Part shown: one piece after another, positions 23,001 to 32,200 of the stretch
Numbering within the stretch: position 1 is the stretch's first letter
Layout of the letters: each line of letters starts with the position of its first letter
NCBI GenBank assembly: GCA_905178155.1
Contig: CAJINV010000009.1
Span: 496,001-560,000 of the forward strand
Source: Amoebophrya sp. A120
Lineage: Eukaryota > Sar > Dinophyceae > Syndiniales > Amoebophryaceae
Reading direction: 5' to 3'
DNA length: 64,000 nucleotides
Translations under genes and position numbers: made by a program
The notes under the pieces: model-generated
The model's database searches: none
Told to the model about the DNA's origin: nothing
The model's input: only the letters and a program-made list of their open reading frames with translations

Positions 23001-23595
23001 AGTTCCACTTCGACGGATGTCACGACACTGAGGGGAACGAGACGGAGTTTCCCATGAAGTGGCACAAAGTCTTTGAGCTCTACATGAACATGATCGTCCA
23101 TGGGTCAGATCGGTTTCTTGTGGTTATCCGCGATCATGTAATTTTTTGCTGCATGTCGTGCTGCTGAGCTGCCAACTGAGGTTTTTGATATACTCGTTTT
23201 GTTGTATACCAATCTTCTACTGAGTTTAGCCTTCAGCTCCGCTCTTTCTTTCGACAATTACGAACATCACTGACATTTGACAGGCAACCGGTAAACTACG
23301 CGGCACACGCGCCATCGACAAGCACGGCGCGGATTGGTGGCAAGGTGCGGACTGTATTGAGGCCGAGCTGACCAAAAGTCTCCTGATGTTGGAGTGCTGG
23401 TTGGACCAATTCTTACCCAGGCTCACGCACGAGTGCGTAAAACGAGCAGGCAAGGGGGTCAAGATGGTAACGGAGGGCGGTCGGTCGGTGGAATTCGTGG
23501 ACTGCACAGAGGCCGAAGCGGAGTTCGGGGGGCGGTATTGCCCTGTCTTCACCCAGCGGAGGGTCTGCAGTTGGAAGGACGCTCCACCGCATTAA
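14021..23595 (+). CDS. Giant Ser/Trp-rich protein, five exons (about 2,800 aa)
   Basis: Unknown family. Proposed exons are 14021-15326; 15601-15719; about 15870-22400; 22635 to about 23122; and 23284-23595. The intron 22401-22634 (GTACCA...ACGCAG) joins in phase, as does 15327-15600. The phase at the 15720-15869 intron was not resolved. The N-terminal 435 residues are rich in Trp/Ser motifs such as SWWSSS and WGSWWSS. The large exon starts with an Arg/Ser-rich region and poly-Ser runs (near 16590-16860). It then has a compact segment, LDRLIRYLIKK...ERYGNPRAGISALLKD...QTYICL (17740-17960), that resembles a small winged helix of LOTUS/OST-HTH type. More Trp motifs follow (18480-18990, SWGQPG, NDSWYNYG), then better-ordered regions from about 20600 to 22400. 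The last exons again hold Trp-rich segments (YKWVWDASGNWF, ADWWQGADC). Such a layout suggests an RNA-granule or scaffold protein; this is inference only. Confidence 0.65.
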
Positions 23596-24746
23596 AAGTA
23601 GATCATCATCTCAAAATGAAAATCTGATATGAGTGATTCTTCCTCTGAAGACGACGTCAGAACGCGCAAGCAGCTACTGCCTTGTTGATCACAGTGATGC
23701 GGACGGTTGGGCTTGCGATCAACAGCAAGGTTTGATGGTTCATAGCAGTTCAGGCACACTGCAGCTCGTATACCTTACTCAAATCTAAAGAAAAAGAGGA
23801 AGAACAGCCAAATCAAGTACAAAAGATGGCTGCTGCACTGCATGTGTACCAGCGCGCGATGTTTCATATTATCGAGTAGACTATTAGTATTAGATGAGAC
23901 AAACACAAAAACTCGGAGCGACGCGACTCTACTCATCGCTTGAAACCCTATTCGCCTATTTTCGAAACTCGAACATTAAAAGCAAAACCCATTCACATTC
24001 ACACACGAAGTCATAGTACGTCACCACATCTTCAGAAGATTCATATCTTTTGCTGAGCGCGCGTGGCACAGCATGCAACTACCAAGCGAAAGCTGGTGGA
24101 GGACTTGGGCTTATTTACGTTAATTACCGGCCCCTCGAGAAATAAAAATTGAAATTGTCGAGATCGAGAACTACTTTCTTACTAGTCTGAAGTGGATCCT
24201 AACAAAAGTATAAAATCCCATATCCACATGCGAAGATCTTTCCGCAGTCGGTCGATCCTCCGTGTGTGTATATTGAAATTGTCACCGATCGCAAAATGAT
24301 GCAAATCAAAATGTGAGATGCATTCCAAGGGAAAAGAACAAAAATTGAAATATGCCCCTGGCCCTGCTCCGGTTCCCAAGAAATGATCCGTTGGAAATAA
24401 ATAAATCCTTTGACGACAAACAAGATCCAAAAAGAGCACAACTGACTTGGCAGCTACAGTATTGGGGTGTTGGTCATGATAGATATTATGTATGAATCAT
24501 TTTTCTATTCATTCTGCGTCACAACGTTCGTATCAGCGAAACATACAACGAACGTCGAGCACTGTACTACTTAAATGTACAAGAAACATAGAAAGACTAT
24601 AGATACGTAGAAGTTTTATTTCATTTTAGGGACTGACATCAAACTCAATACATCTCATCTCTCTCTTGTTCGTGATTTAACTACATTCTCCAATTCTATT
24701 CTCGTTTTACGACCACTCTGCTCTAAAGTTTTCAAGAAGTGTAAGT
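23596..24746. other. Intergenic tract
   Basis: 1.15 kb, AT-rich, with stops in all frames. No gene, RNA gene or repeat was recognised. The following gene starts 10 bases after a GTAAGTATG-like string that could be chance. Confidence 0.5.
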
Positions 24747-27587
24747 ATGAAGATCGGGTTGGAGGTAGCAATTGTCCTGTCCGCTATCGTCAGCCTGGAC
24801 TCGGAGTTGGACAATTGCCCGTATTTGGCAAATGGCTCTCGCATAGCGCTTAGCAGGAAGCCCGCCGTAGATCGGCATGGCGACCCCGCCGCGCGACAAA
24901 AGCAACTTGCTGAGCATTTATTTCACGCGGCGAACGTTCAGCTCGAATGCCACCGCAGCGTCTATTCTCTGGACAACGCACTACAAACGGTTCACGCTTG
25001 TGCGGCGGACGACGGGGGCATCAGCAGCAATAGACACGACATCTGCACCAGCCAAGATAAGGAGACGAGCGGCGGCACCGACAGAAGAAAGTTCAGAAAA
25101 AAGCAAGACTTTCCAGTAAGGCAGAAAAAACTTTTCATCGAAAATGCGTGCAGGAATATACTTGCGAAGCAGGATGCTTGGTCCCTTGCGCACGAACAGA
25201 GACGCGATGAGCTGGTTCGCGCCTCCGCCGATCCCGCAACAGGCCGCTTCCGGCTTTCTGCCTTTTGGCATCGTGTTGGCCTACAGGCAGACGAGCTGAT
25301 CGTTCGCGCGGCTGGCAAGTGTCTCGCAGCCAGAATGCGTTTCATAGCCAGTGGCGCCCAGGTGTCGATTTATGGAGGTAGCACATCGACGTCGCACTCA
25401 TTTTCCGATGACCTGTTCATGGATGACGCACTCGGTCAGTTGATCCGCGACGCCACGATGATCCGTCAGGACATTGCTGCGACGGTAAGAATGGCAAACG
25501 CTGATCGCCGCCTGGAAGAAATGGTGGAAATGCGTACAGCACCTTCATCCGCTGCAGCTGTGCAACAGCCATGCGAAAACAAAAGAAATGGAGGGAAAGA
25601 CGATAAATCGAAAGCATTTACATCAACTGCTAGCGAGGGTACTGCAGGTGCAGGACGAGGTTCTACTTTCAGTTTGTTGAGAGGAACAATGAGAGGAGAC
25701 AGAAATTCGAACGGCTGCGACCCCGATTCCGAAGAACCGTGCTCAGAAGACTCAGAAACTGATGATTTTTCCAGCTACAGTCCTTCGCACGATGAGGTCG
25801 ACATTGACAGCAGAAAAGCCACCGCCGCTCGTAGTTCTTCCGATGTTCCTGCTGGAGCTGCTCATCTAGAAGTTCGAGTGAACAGAAAGACGAAGATTGG
25901 ACGGAGAGCCGCGCTTTTCCACTATGCCAGAAAAACTCACCAGAAAATGTGTAAGGAGGCTGCCAGCAGGTCTACGGGAGCTGCAAAGTCTTCATCTCTA
26001 CTAAGTGGAGCCTCTCCTGGGTGGGATGAGGAGTTCGTGCTTCAAGAAATTGAAAAGATGGAGAATCAGTGGCGAGAGGACCAGAAGACCGATCTTTTCG
26101 CAAAGGTCCACTCGCTGAGCAACAGCAAGGATACCGGTGTAGGACGGAGAGCGCTGTTGGCTGGAAAAAAGGCTTCGGACAAGTTCTCAAAGACCAAGGC
26201 AGAGGTGTGCGACGCTTTGAGACGCAACCCGCACGACCCGGTGAATCGGCGCGTCGCGGCCGAAAAGCTGCGGACCGGGGCGATGGAGAAAAATGCGGCG
26301 ACTGCGACAGTGTGGGTATACAAGATGTTGGAAGAAGCTTGTGGAAAAGCGTACATGGAGCATATGAATTATGATATTGATATGCCGATGAACAACAACA
26401 AGATCACGCACGAGCGGAAAAACGCAGCGACGAACGGTGGAGTGCAAGTCTCAGTCACTTCATCTGGGAACAAACGAGCCCTAGGGCAAGAAGAAGCTCC
26501 TCCATGCGTTCCAGCAGTCATCGGAATTGAAGACCAGGAGCGCCTTTTCAAGCGCGCAGCGGAGGTAGGCTGCGAGGATGAATTTCTAGAAGAAAAAAAC
26601 CAGACCGCCATGCGTGCAGATGAGCCGATGATCCACTCCAGCAAATACCAGCAGTGCAAAGCATTTCTGTACCAGGCAAAGCGCGCTGCACTGATCTACG
26701 CGCGGAAATTTCTTCCAGCAATGAACAACTCATTGGCGGAATACGCCATCGGCCACAATGCCCTCTCGGGCTCGAAAGAGGAGCGGTACGCAGAGTTTTG
26801 GAAGGATATTCCGTTGTACCAAGAGACCTTTACAGTCACGAAGAAGCTGCAACGCGAACAAATTCAGCTGGATTTGCGTTTCCAGAAGTTGGTAAAACAG
26901 TTTGATGAAGATAAGGCAGTAGGCCCGGAAGAGGCTGCCGCAGGGTTTGCGTTTGGTGTGAATAGCAGAACAGCTTCGAGGACGTCCGCCGGCCGCAAAA
27001 GTATCTTCTCTGCAACTCTGAGTAATCTCACGAACCTCAAAAAGCAGTCGGAACTACGTGCTGATCTGCAAGTCAAGGTCCAGGAGTTTGCCTCGAGCAA
27101 AGAAATGCAGCTAGAATCCAGGATCAGGAAGATACAGGAGAGGGGCAAAATCAAGCCACCGAGTCCAACGGAGATAGAGGAGGAGTACGTTGACCTGCAC
27201 ACCTCTGGCATCGCGAACGTGCTGGAGAACGAAAGGGCGGAGCTCGTAAAACAACTTGCGACCCAGAAGGTGCCAGCGCCATCGGAAGATCACGATATGA
27301 TCATCACTGGATCTTCTACTGCTGCAGCTACTGTTATTGGTAGTGCGCCGACGTCAGCGTTCATGGCCTTGTCGCCCGAGGAATACATCAGAAACCAAAT
27401 TTCCTGGATTACCGCACGACTCGAACGGTGTGGCAAAGCTTGCAGAGAAGAGATAGGGACGAAACGCTTCAGCGAACGTGGCCAGGTGATTTCGTCGAAG
27501 AAGTGTTGGCAACAGCAAGAAGCGGATATGCTTTTCGGAACCATTGAGCTCGTAGAGCCGCCAAATATAGCAGATTTGGAACCGTGA
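24747..27587 (+). CDS. Secreted CHR/AYRG-family protein (946 aa)
   Basis: A single-exon paralogue of the 8729 gene with unknown function. The start at 24747 gives a plausible signal peptide (MKIGLEVAIVLSAIVSL). Family motifs follow in order: HAANVQLECHRSVYSLDNA at about residue 59; SAFWHRVGLQADELIV near 171; GKCLAARMRF at about 190; an acidic Ser/Asp linker at about 325-370; helical segments; and QCKAFLYQAKRAALIYARKF near 636. The last shows the core YAYRGxxAAYR diverged to YQAKRAALIYAR. A C-terminal EADMLFGTIEL near 927 corresponds to the MSKDILFG motif of the copy at 3050-4879. Divergence from the 8729 copy is high outside the motifs, so the duplication is old or selection is fast. Confidence 0.85.
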   Translation: MKIGLEVAIVLSAIVSLDSELDNCPYLANGSRIALSRKPAVDRHGDPAARQKQLAEHLFHAANVQLECHRSVYSLDNALQTVHACAADDGGISSNRHDICTSQDKETSGGTDRRKFRKKQDFPVRQKKLFIENACRNILAKQDAWSLAHEQRRDELVRASADPATGRFRLSAFWHRVGLQADELIVRAAGKCLAARMRFIASGAQVSIYGGSTSTSHSFSDDLFMDDALGQLIRDATMIRQDIAATVRMANADRRLEEMVEMRTAPSSAAAVQQPCENKRNGGKDDKSKAFTSTASEGTAGAGRGSTFSLLRGTMRGDRNSNGCDPDSEEPCSEDSETDDFSSYSPSHDEVDIDSRKATAARSSSDVPAGAAHLEVRVNRKTKIGRRAALFHYARKTHQKMCKEAASRSTGAAKSSSLLSGASPGWDEEFVLQEIEKMENQWREDQKTDLFAKVHSLSNSKDTGVGRRALLAGKKASDKFSKTKAEVCDALRRNPHDPVNRRVAAEKLRTGAMEKNAATATVWVYKMLEEACGKAYMEHMNYDIDMPMNNNKITHERKNAATNGGVQVSVTSSGNKRALGQEEAPPCVPAVIGIEDQERLFKRAAEVGCEDEFLEEKNQTAMRADEPMIHSSKYQQCKAFLYQAKRAALIYARKFLPAMNNSLAEYAIGHNALSGSKEERYAEFWKDIPLYQETFTVTKKLQREQIQLDLRFQKLVKQFDEDKAVGPEEAAAGFAFGVNSRTASRTSAGRKSIFSATLSNLTNLKKQSELRADLQVKVQEFASSKEMQLESRIRKIQERGKIKPPSPTEIEEEYVDLHTSGIANVLENERAELVKQLATQKVPAPSEDHDMIITGSSTAAATVIGSAPTSAFMALSPEEYIRNQISWITARLERCGKACREEIGTKRFSERGQVISSKKCWQQQEADMLFGTIELVEPPNIADLEP

Positions 27588-29253
27588 GAACTAGTTATGA
27601 TAAATAGCTACATTTTTCTACGCTTCTATTGGATGTAAATCTGGACAAGTAGAAAGGGTGTGCGTAATATTCAAAAGAAACAGAAAGTTAGTGCTATCTC
27701 AACTCAACAAACATATTTGGTCTACCATCGGGTCCAGGACTCTTATTGATATTTTTTGGTTATCGTTATCTGTACAAGGTCCATTATTTGGTTTTCGAGT
27801 ATTGGAAAAAGGCACGACCGTCTTCGTCTTCGATACACCAACAAGGAGATGATAGATTTCCGTCTAAGATCGTCAACGAGCCTCACCTAGACACAAAAGT
27901 CATTTTCAAGAAACCTAGAGCCAGCGTCACCTCACAAGTCTTCTCAAGAAAGAAAAAGCCATACTGATACTATGAGTCGGTTATGACGAGTCAGTATACA
28001 GATTCTGATTCACCGCGACAATCCCTCCTCGATATTGAGCTTAGAGAAAATGCGCGCCGAAGTACTTGTTATATATAGATTCTCAATCGATAAATATTTC
28101 TCGCAACGAAAAGAACTGAATACCAATATGAGATTGAGAGTTGTCAAATGATGCAAAGCATAAGCAAGCAATTCAAATTATTGTTGATGTCTCGCTACCC
28201 GTTACGATAAGCGATTGTGGTCCATGACGTGTCAATTTTTTTTAGTGACAGTAGTTTCTCACTTTATCAGCGTGTGCATGTTCGTCCGAGGAGTTGGTAG
28301 CGAGGTCCGAGGAGAAGGTAGCTATATCGGGCTCGATTTGTTGGTGCCTAAAGATCGAGTTACGAGCAAAGTTTTAGATGATTTCTGTGTACTTGCACAC
28401 TAGAGGGAGACGACAGGAGGGAAGTGATATTGCACACGAGAGAGAGAGAGAGAGAGGGATATCATGACAGGAGGACGAGGACGCCGGAAATCACTTGTAG
28501 TCGAAGAGAGTGAAACGACTAACGAGAAGAGAGAGTCTTGAGCGAGAATGAGGGACACAGAATGGTGTGACATCCACGTGATTGGAGTTGTGTTTCGGAT
28601 GATAGGTGACGAGGTTGAGGGCGTGTGGTCGTCTTCTAGTGTACCTCCTGCCCTGAAGCGAAGCAGCAATTATGTACGAAAAAATGGTGAGCAGGCCCGT
28701 CTCGGTCTCGAGGTGGCAGAGTCATAGGTTACGCAGGCGTGTATTCTGTAAAAGTGAATTACTTCTAGCTGCCGCTACGAGTCGTCGTCGTGCAGCAAGT
28801 ACTATGAAATAGAAGCTGCGTACAACAGAACTTTGGCTTTATTCATCACAGAAATTACACCCCACGAATTCGCTTGTTTGGCTTTGCTTGCCATGTGCAT
28901 GAAAAAAAGTTAAATTTTTTGAGCAAGAACGGAAAGAACAGTGAATAAATTCAACCCTCGGCTTCATGATGAAACGGTTGTTTCACGGAACGTCACGCGA
29001 GATGGACTTTGGCGTGACGTGACCTCGTCAATAGTCTGTCACTAGTGATTGGACTTGCGGAATAAGGGAGCCCGCGTGCCCCCAGCGAACGAGGCCGCGG
29101 TCCTCGCAAGTGTCGATTGCAATCTCTGCTGTCGAGGAACAGGAACAGGAACAGCACACTCACACAGCAGTAGAGTGAGAAAACCTTGCGGGGGTAGAAG
29201 TTGCGCGACGCCACCGACTTGTTCAAGAAGTAGAGGTCGACTCATCGCCCAGC
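27588..29253. other. Intergenic tract with GA microsatellite
   Basis: 1.67 kb without a supported gene. It contains a (GA)n run of about 19 bases at 28438-28456. Short frames at 27658-27967 and 28215-28403 have no relatives in the window. A GGAACA triplet repeat lies near 29131-29150, just before the channel gene. Confidence 0.5.
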
Positions 29254-32200
29254 ATGGATCGCAAGCGGAACCCGTTGGGGTTCCTGGACGAGCTCCTGGA
29301 GGAGGAGAAGATGAGCAACGAGCACTTTGGGTCCGTGCAATTCTGGAAGAATTACGAGTTTATCGACGTGACACGGTTGTACAACCCCCGGTCGATCGAG
29401 TACCGCAACGTCAAGCTGATCGTTTACGAGGCGTTTTTCTACATGATTGGGGTGCTGATGCTCACGCTGTACATAAACAGCTACATGGGCGACGGCGGCA
29501 TGAACCTGGAGGCGCGCAACCAGCAAGAACGGTACTGGGGCGGCTGCGAGGCGAAGCGGGGGTCCTGTAAGATCGATGACGTAAAGGACGGCTCGACGCT
29601 CTTGGTGTTTTTGCAGGAAACCATAATACCGAAACTGTTCACAGACCAGCCGGAATATTACGCGCTAACCACGTCGGAATCAACGGCGAACTCTCTCTAC
29701 ACGTTAAATTCAGACTCCGTGCCCTGGTTGCCAAGGTATTGTATCAGAGTAAGAATGCCAGTGAAAGTACCCAAAGGACAATACCTATAAATTTTTGTTG
29801 GAGGAACGTAGAATAAGTACACCACTTCGCTGCACACACCATAAGCACATTTCCCGCTAGCAGACTTTTGGCGTCACTTAGTTCAAGAACTTGAAGAGAT
29901 TTTTTGTACACATCAAAATCGAAATCAGATATTGTGGCGACACAAAGACCATCGTTATGTTGGGAAACACGCGGGTGAGACAACTTCGTGTCCAGAAAAA
30001 TCGTGGCTGCAACGTTCGTACGGAATTTGCGGGCCTGAAGATCGGCAAGGGAGGCGCAGTCGATGAAACGCCTATAGCATGCTATCCTCCGTTTTCCGAA
30101 GAAGTGGAATCGCAATTAACGTACCGAAAATTTGCTAGCGTGCCTATATGTAAACGTAAAGCTAAAGTCTTCGTGATCTTTGATGATTGAAAACCAAAAC
30201 CGCGTTGCCATTCATTTACTTTCGCCTTATGATATGTTGAGAACGTGAACGCTCAGCACACGACAAGCAACTGCAAAAACTTTGGTCTTTTTATCTATCA
30301 AAGCCTACGAAAATTTCAAGGTACCCCGCGAAGCACGTGCCAGCGATAGTGAAGGACTTCTACACGCATTCACTCGACCGCTCTAAGGCGATCGAAGCGC
30401 TCAATGCGAACTCTCTATCAGGCTCGGTGAAATTGCCCAGTATACAGAATTTGATGCGCAACAACGCCAGCATGACGACAATGCAGGGAAGACACGCGGT
30501 CTACCCCGGGGAGGGTTTCTACTTCGATTTGCCGCTGAAAAGGCGCGAAGCAGAAAACGTAATCACGGAGCTGAGGAGTTGGGACTTTTTGGACAAAAGC
30601 ACACGAGCCGTGATTGTCGAGAACACGGTATGTCAATACCATCACTTCTACCTGCCGTTGCGCCACTTTTGTTGAGGATATCTACTCGTGTGTCTTTACA
30701 GTGAAGACGATGACTTCGTCAGATTTTGTACATCTTCATAAGACGGTGTCTAATCACATTCAGAAAAATGGCACAACAACATGTGAGCTTTGTTCTATGC
30801 ATCATGATACCATCCTGCATAAAATCATGCGCGACCCTTTCATGACAAGTTGAGTCTTTGTTTTGTACATCTACATTCACGATTGGAAATGGCACGATGC
30901 ATGTGTGTCTGTGAACCTGAACTGCACCTCAATGATAATACTATAAATACAGGTCGTGAACCCGAACACGAACATCATTGTGTCCAACCGCCTCCTCTTC
31001 GAATTTAACGCCTTCGGGACAGTTTCCGTGCGGCAAGACCACGTGCCAATCTATCGCGCCAAAAAAAATGATCATACTCATACTTTCGCCATTTTTGGCC
31101 AAAATCCAATCAATCGGAATCGAGGCAAAAAAGTGCACTTTTTAGCGTATGACCACTTTTTTTAGCCAGGACGCTATGGCGATTCTGGTACTTTTTCAGA
31201 ACCAGCCTTGTCCGCCCGTGATTTGCATTCTTTTAAATGTGACGCTTTTCTGCGTTTTGAAAGAATAGCGCCGCGCTAAAAAAAGTGGTCATACGACTTT
31301 TTGTCGCGTTTTCTTCTAGAAAAGTTGAAAAAAGTATGAGCGCCCCAATTTTAGGGCGCCGGAAAATGGTATGATCACTTTTTTCAAACACGGCGGTATG
31401 GCCCACTACATGTGGCCCACGCCAGGAAAATAAAAGTGATCATACCCAAAGTCGCCGCATTTTCAGTCTTTGCAGAATCTGTGAAGAAAAGTGCTACTTT
31501 TCAGGTCAAAAACGGCAAAAGTATAAGTATGATCATTTTTTTCAGCGCGATACAATCCGAGCGACGTTGTTGAGCATGTCTCTCCTCGCAACGGACGAAA
31601 AGGTGTCCTTCATGTTTCTCGTCATTTTCCGCGCCTTCTTCTTCCTGTATTTCGTCGCCGCGGTGTGGTTTATGTACAAAAACCGGCTGGGGTATTTTTT
31701 CTACGCCTGGAATCTCCTGGACGTGGTAATCATCGTGCTTTTCGGGATCCACCTGGGCGTGCAGTTCACCACCTTCACCGACGTGCTTTCCGAGACCCAG
31801 TTTCTGCCCGAAATGCTCGGCATGCCGGAGTTTTTCTTCAGTTTCTCGAAGCTGCGAGCGGGGTTGGTCGCGAGCGATGGACTCCTGTCCGTCATAGGTC
31901 TGCTGTGTTGGCTGCGCACACTCAAATTTTTCACACTGCTGGATAGGTTTAGGATACTCACGAGGACGATAGAAAGAACCTTCGAGGATTTGGCAGTCTT
32001 CGCCCTGCTGCTTGCGACTATAATCTTCGGCTTCAGTATTTTTTTACTTGCTGCATGTTTTCATTCTTCTGATGACTGCATGTTAGCTTTTTTGCAAATT
32101 TGCATCTGTGCAATCGGCACGCGTTGCTGCTTGTTCCGCTTAGTGTTTATAAAAATCTGTGCCTGCACAACTTTACGCTTCCAGGTGTCGCTTTCTGGGT

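Noticed and set aside
28438-28456. GA-run as a regulatory element
   Set aside because: A plain microsatellite with no nearby gene start to regulate within 700 bases.
29891-30190. 99-codon frame inside polycystin intron 1 as a nested gene
   Set aside because: It lies fully within an intron that joins in phase, with no relative or motif to support coding.
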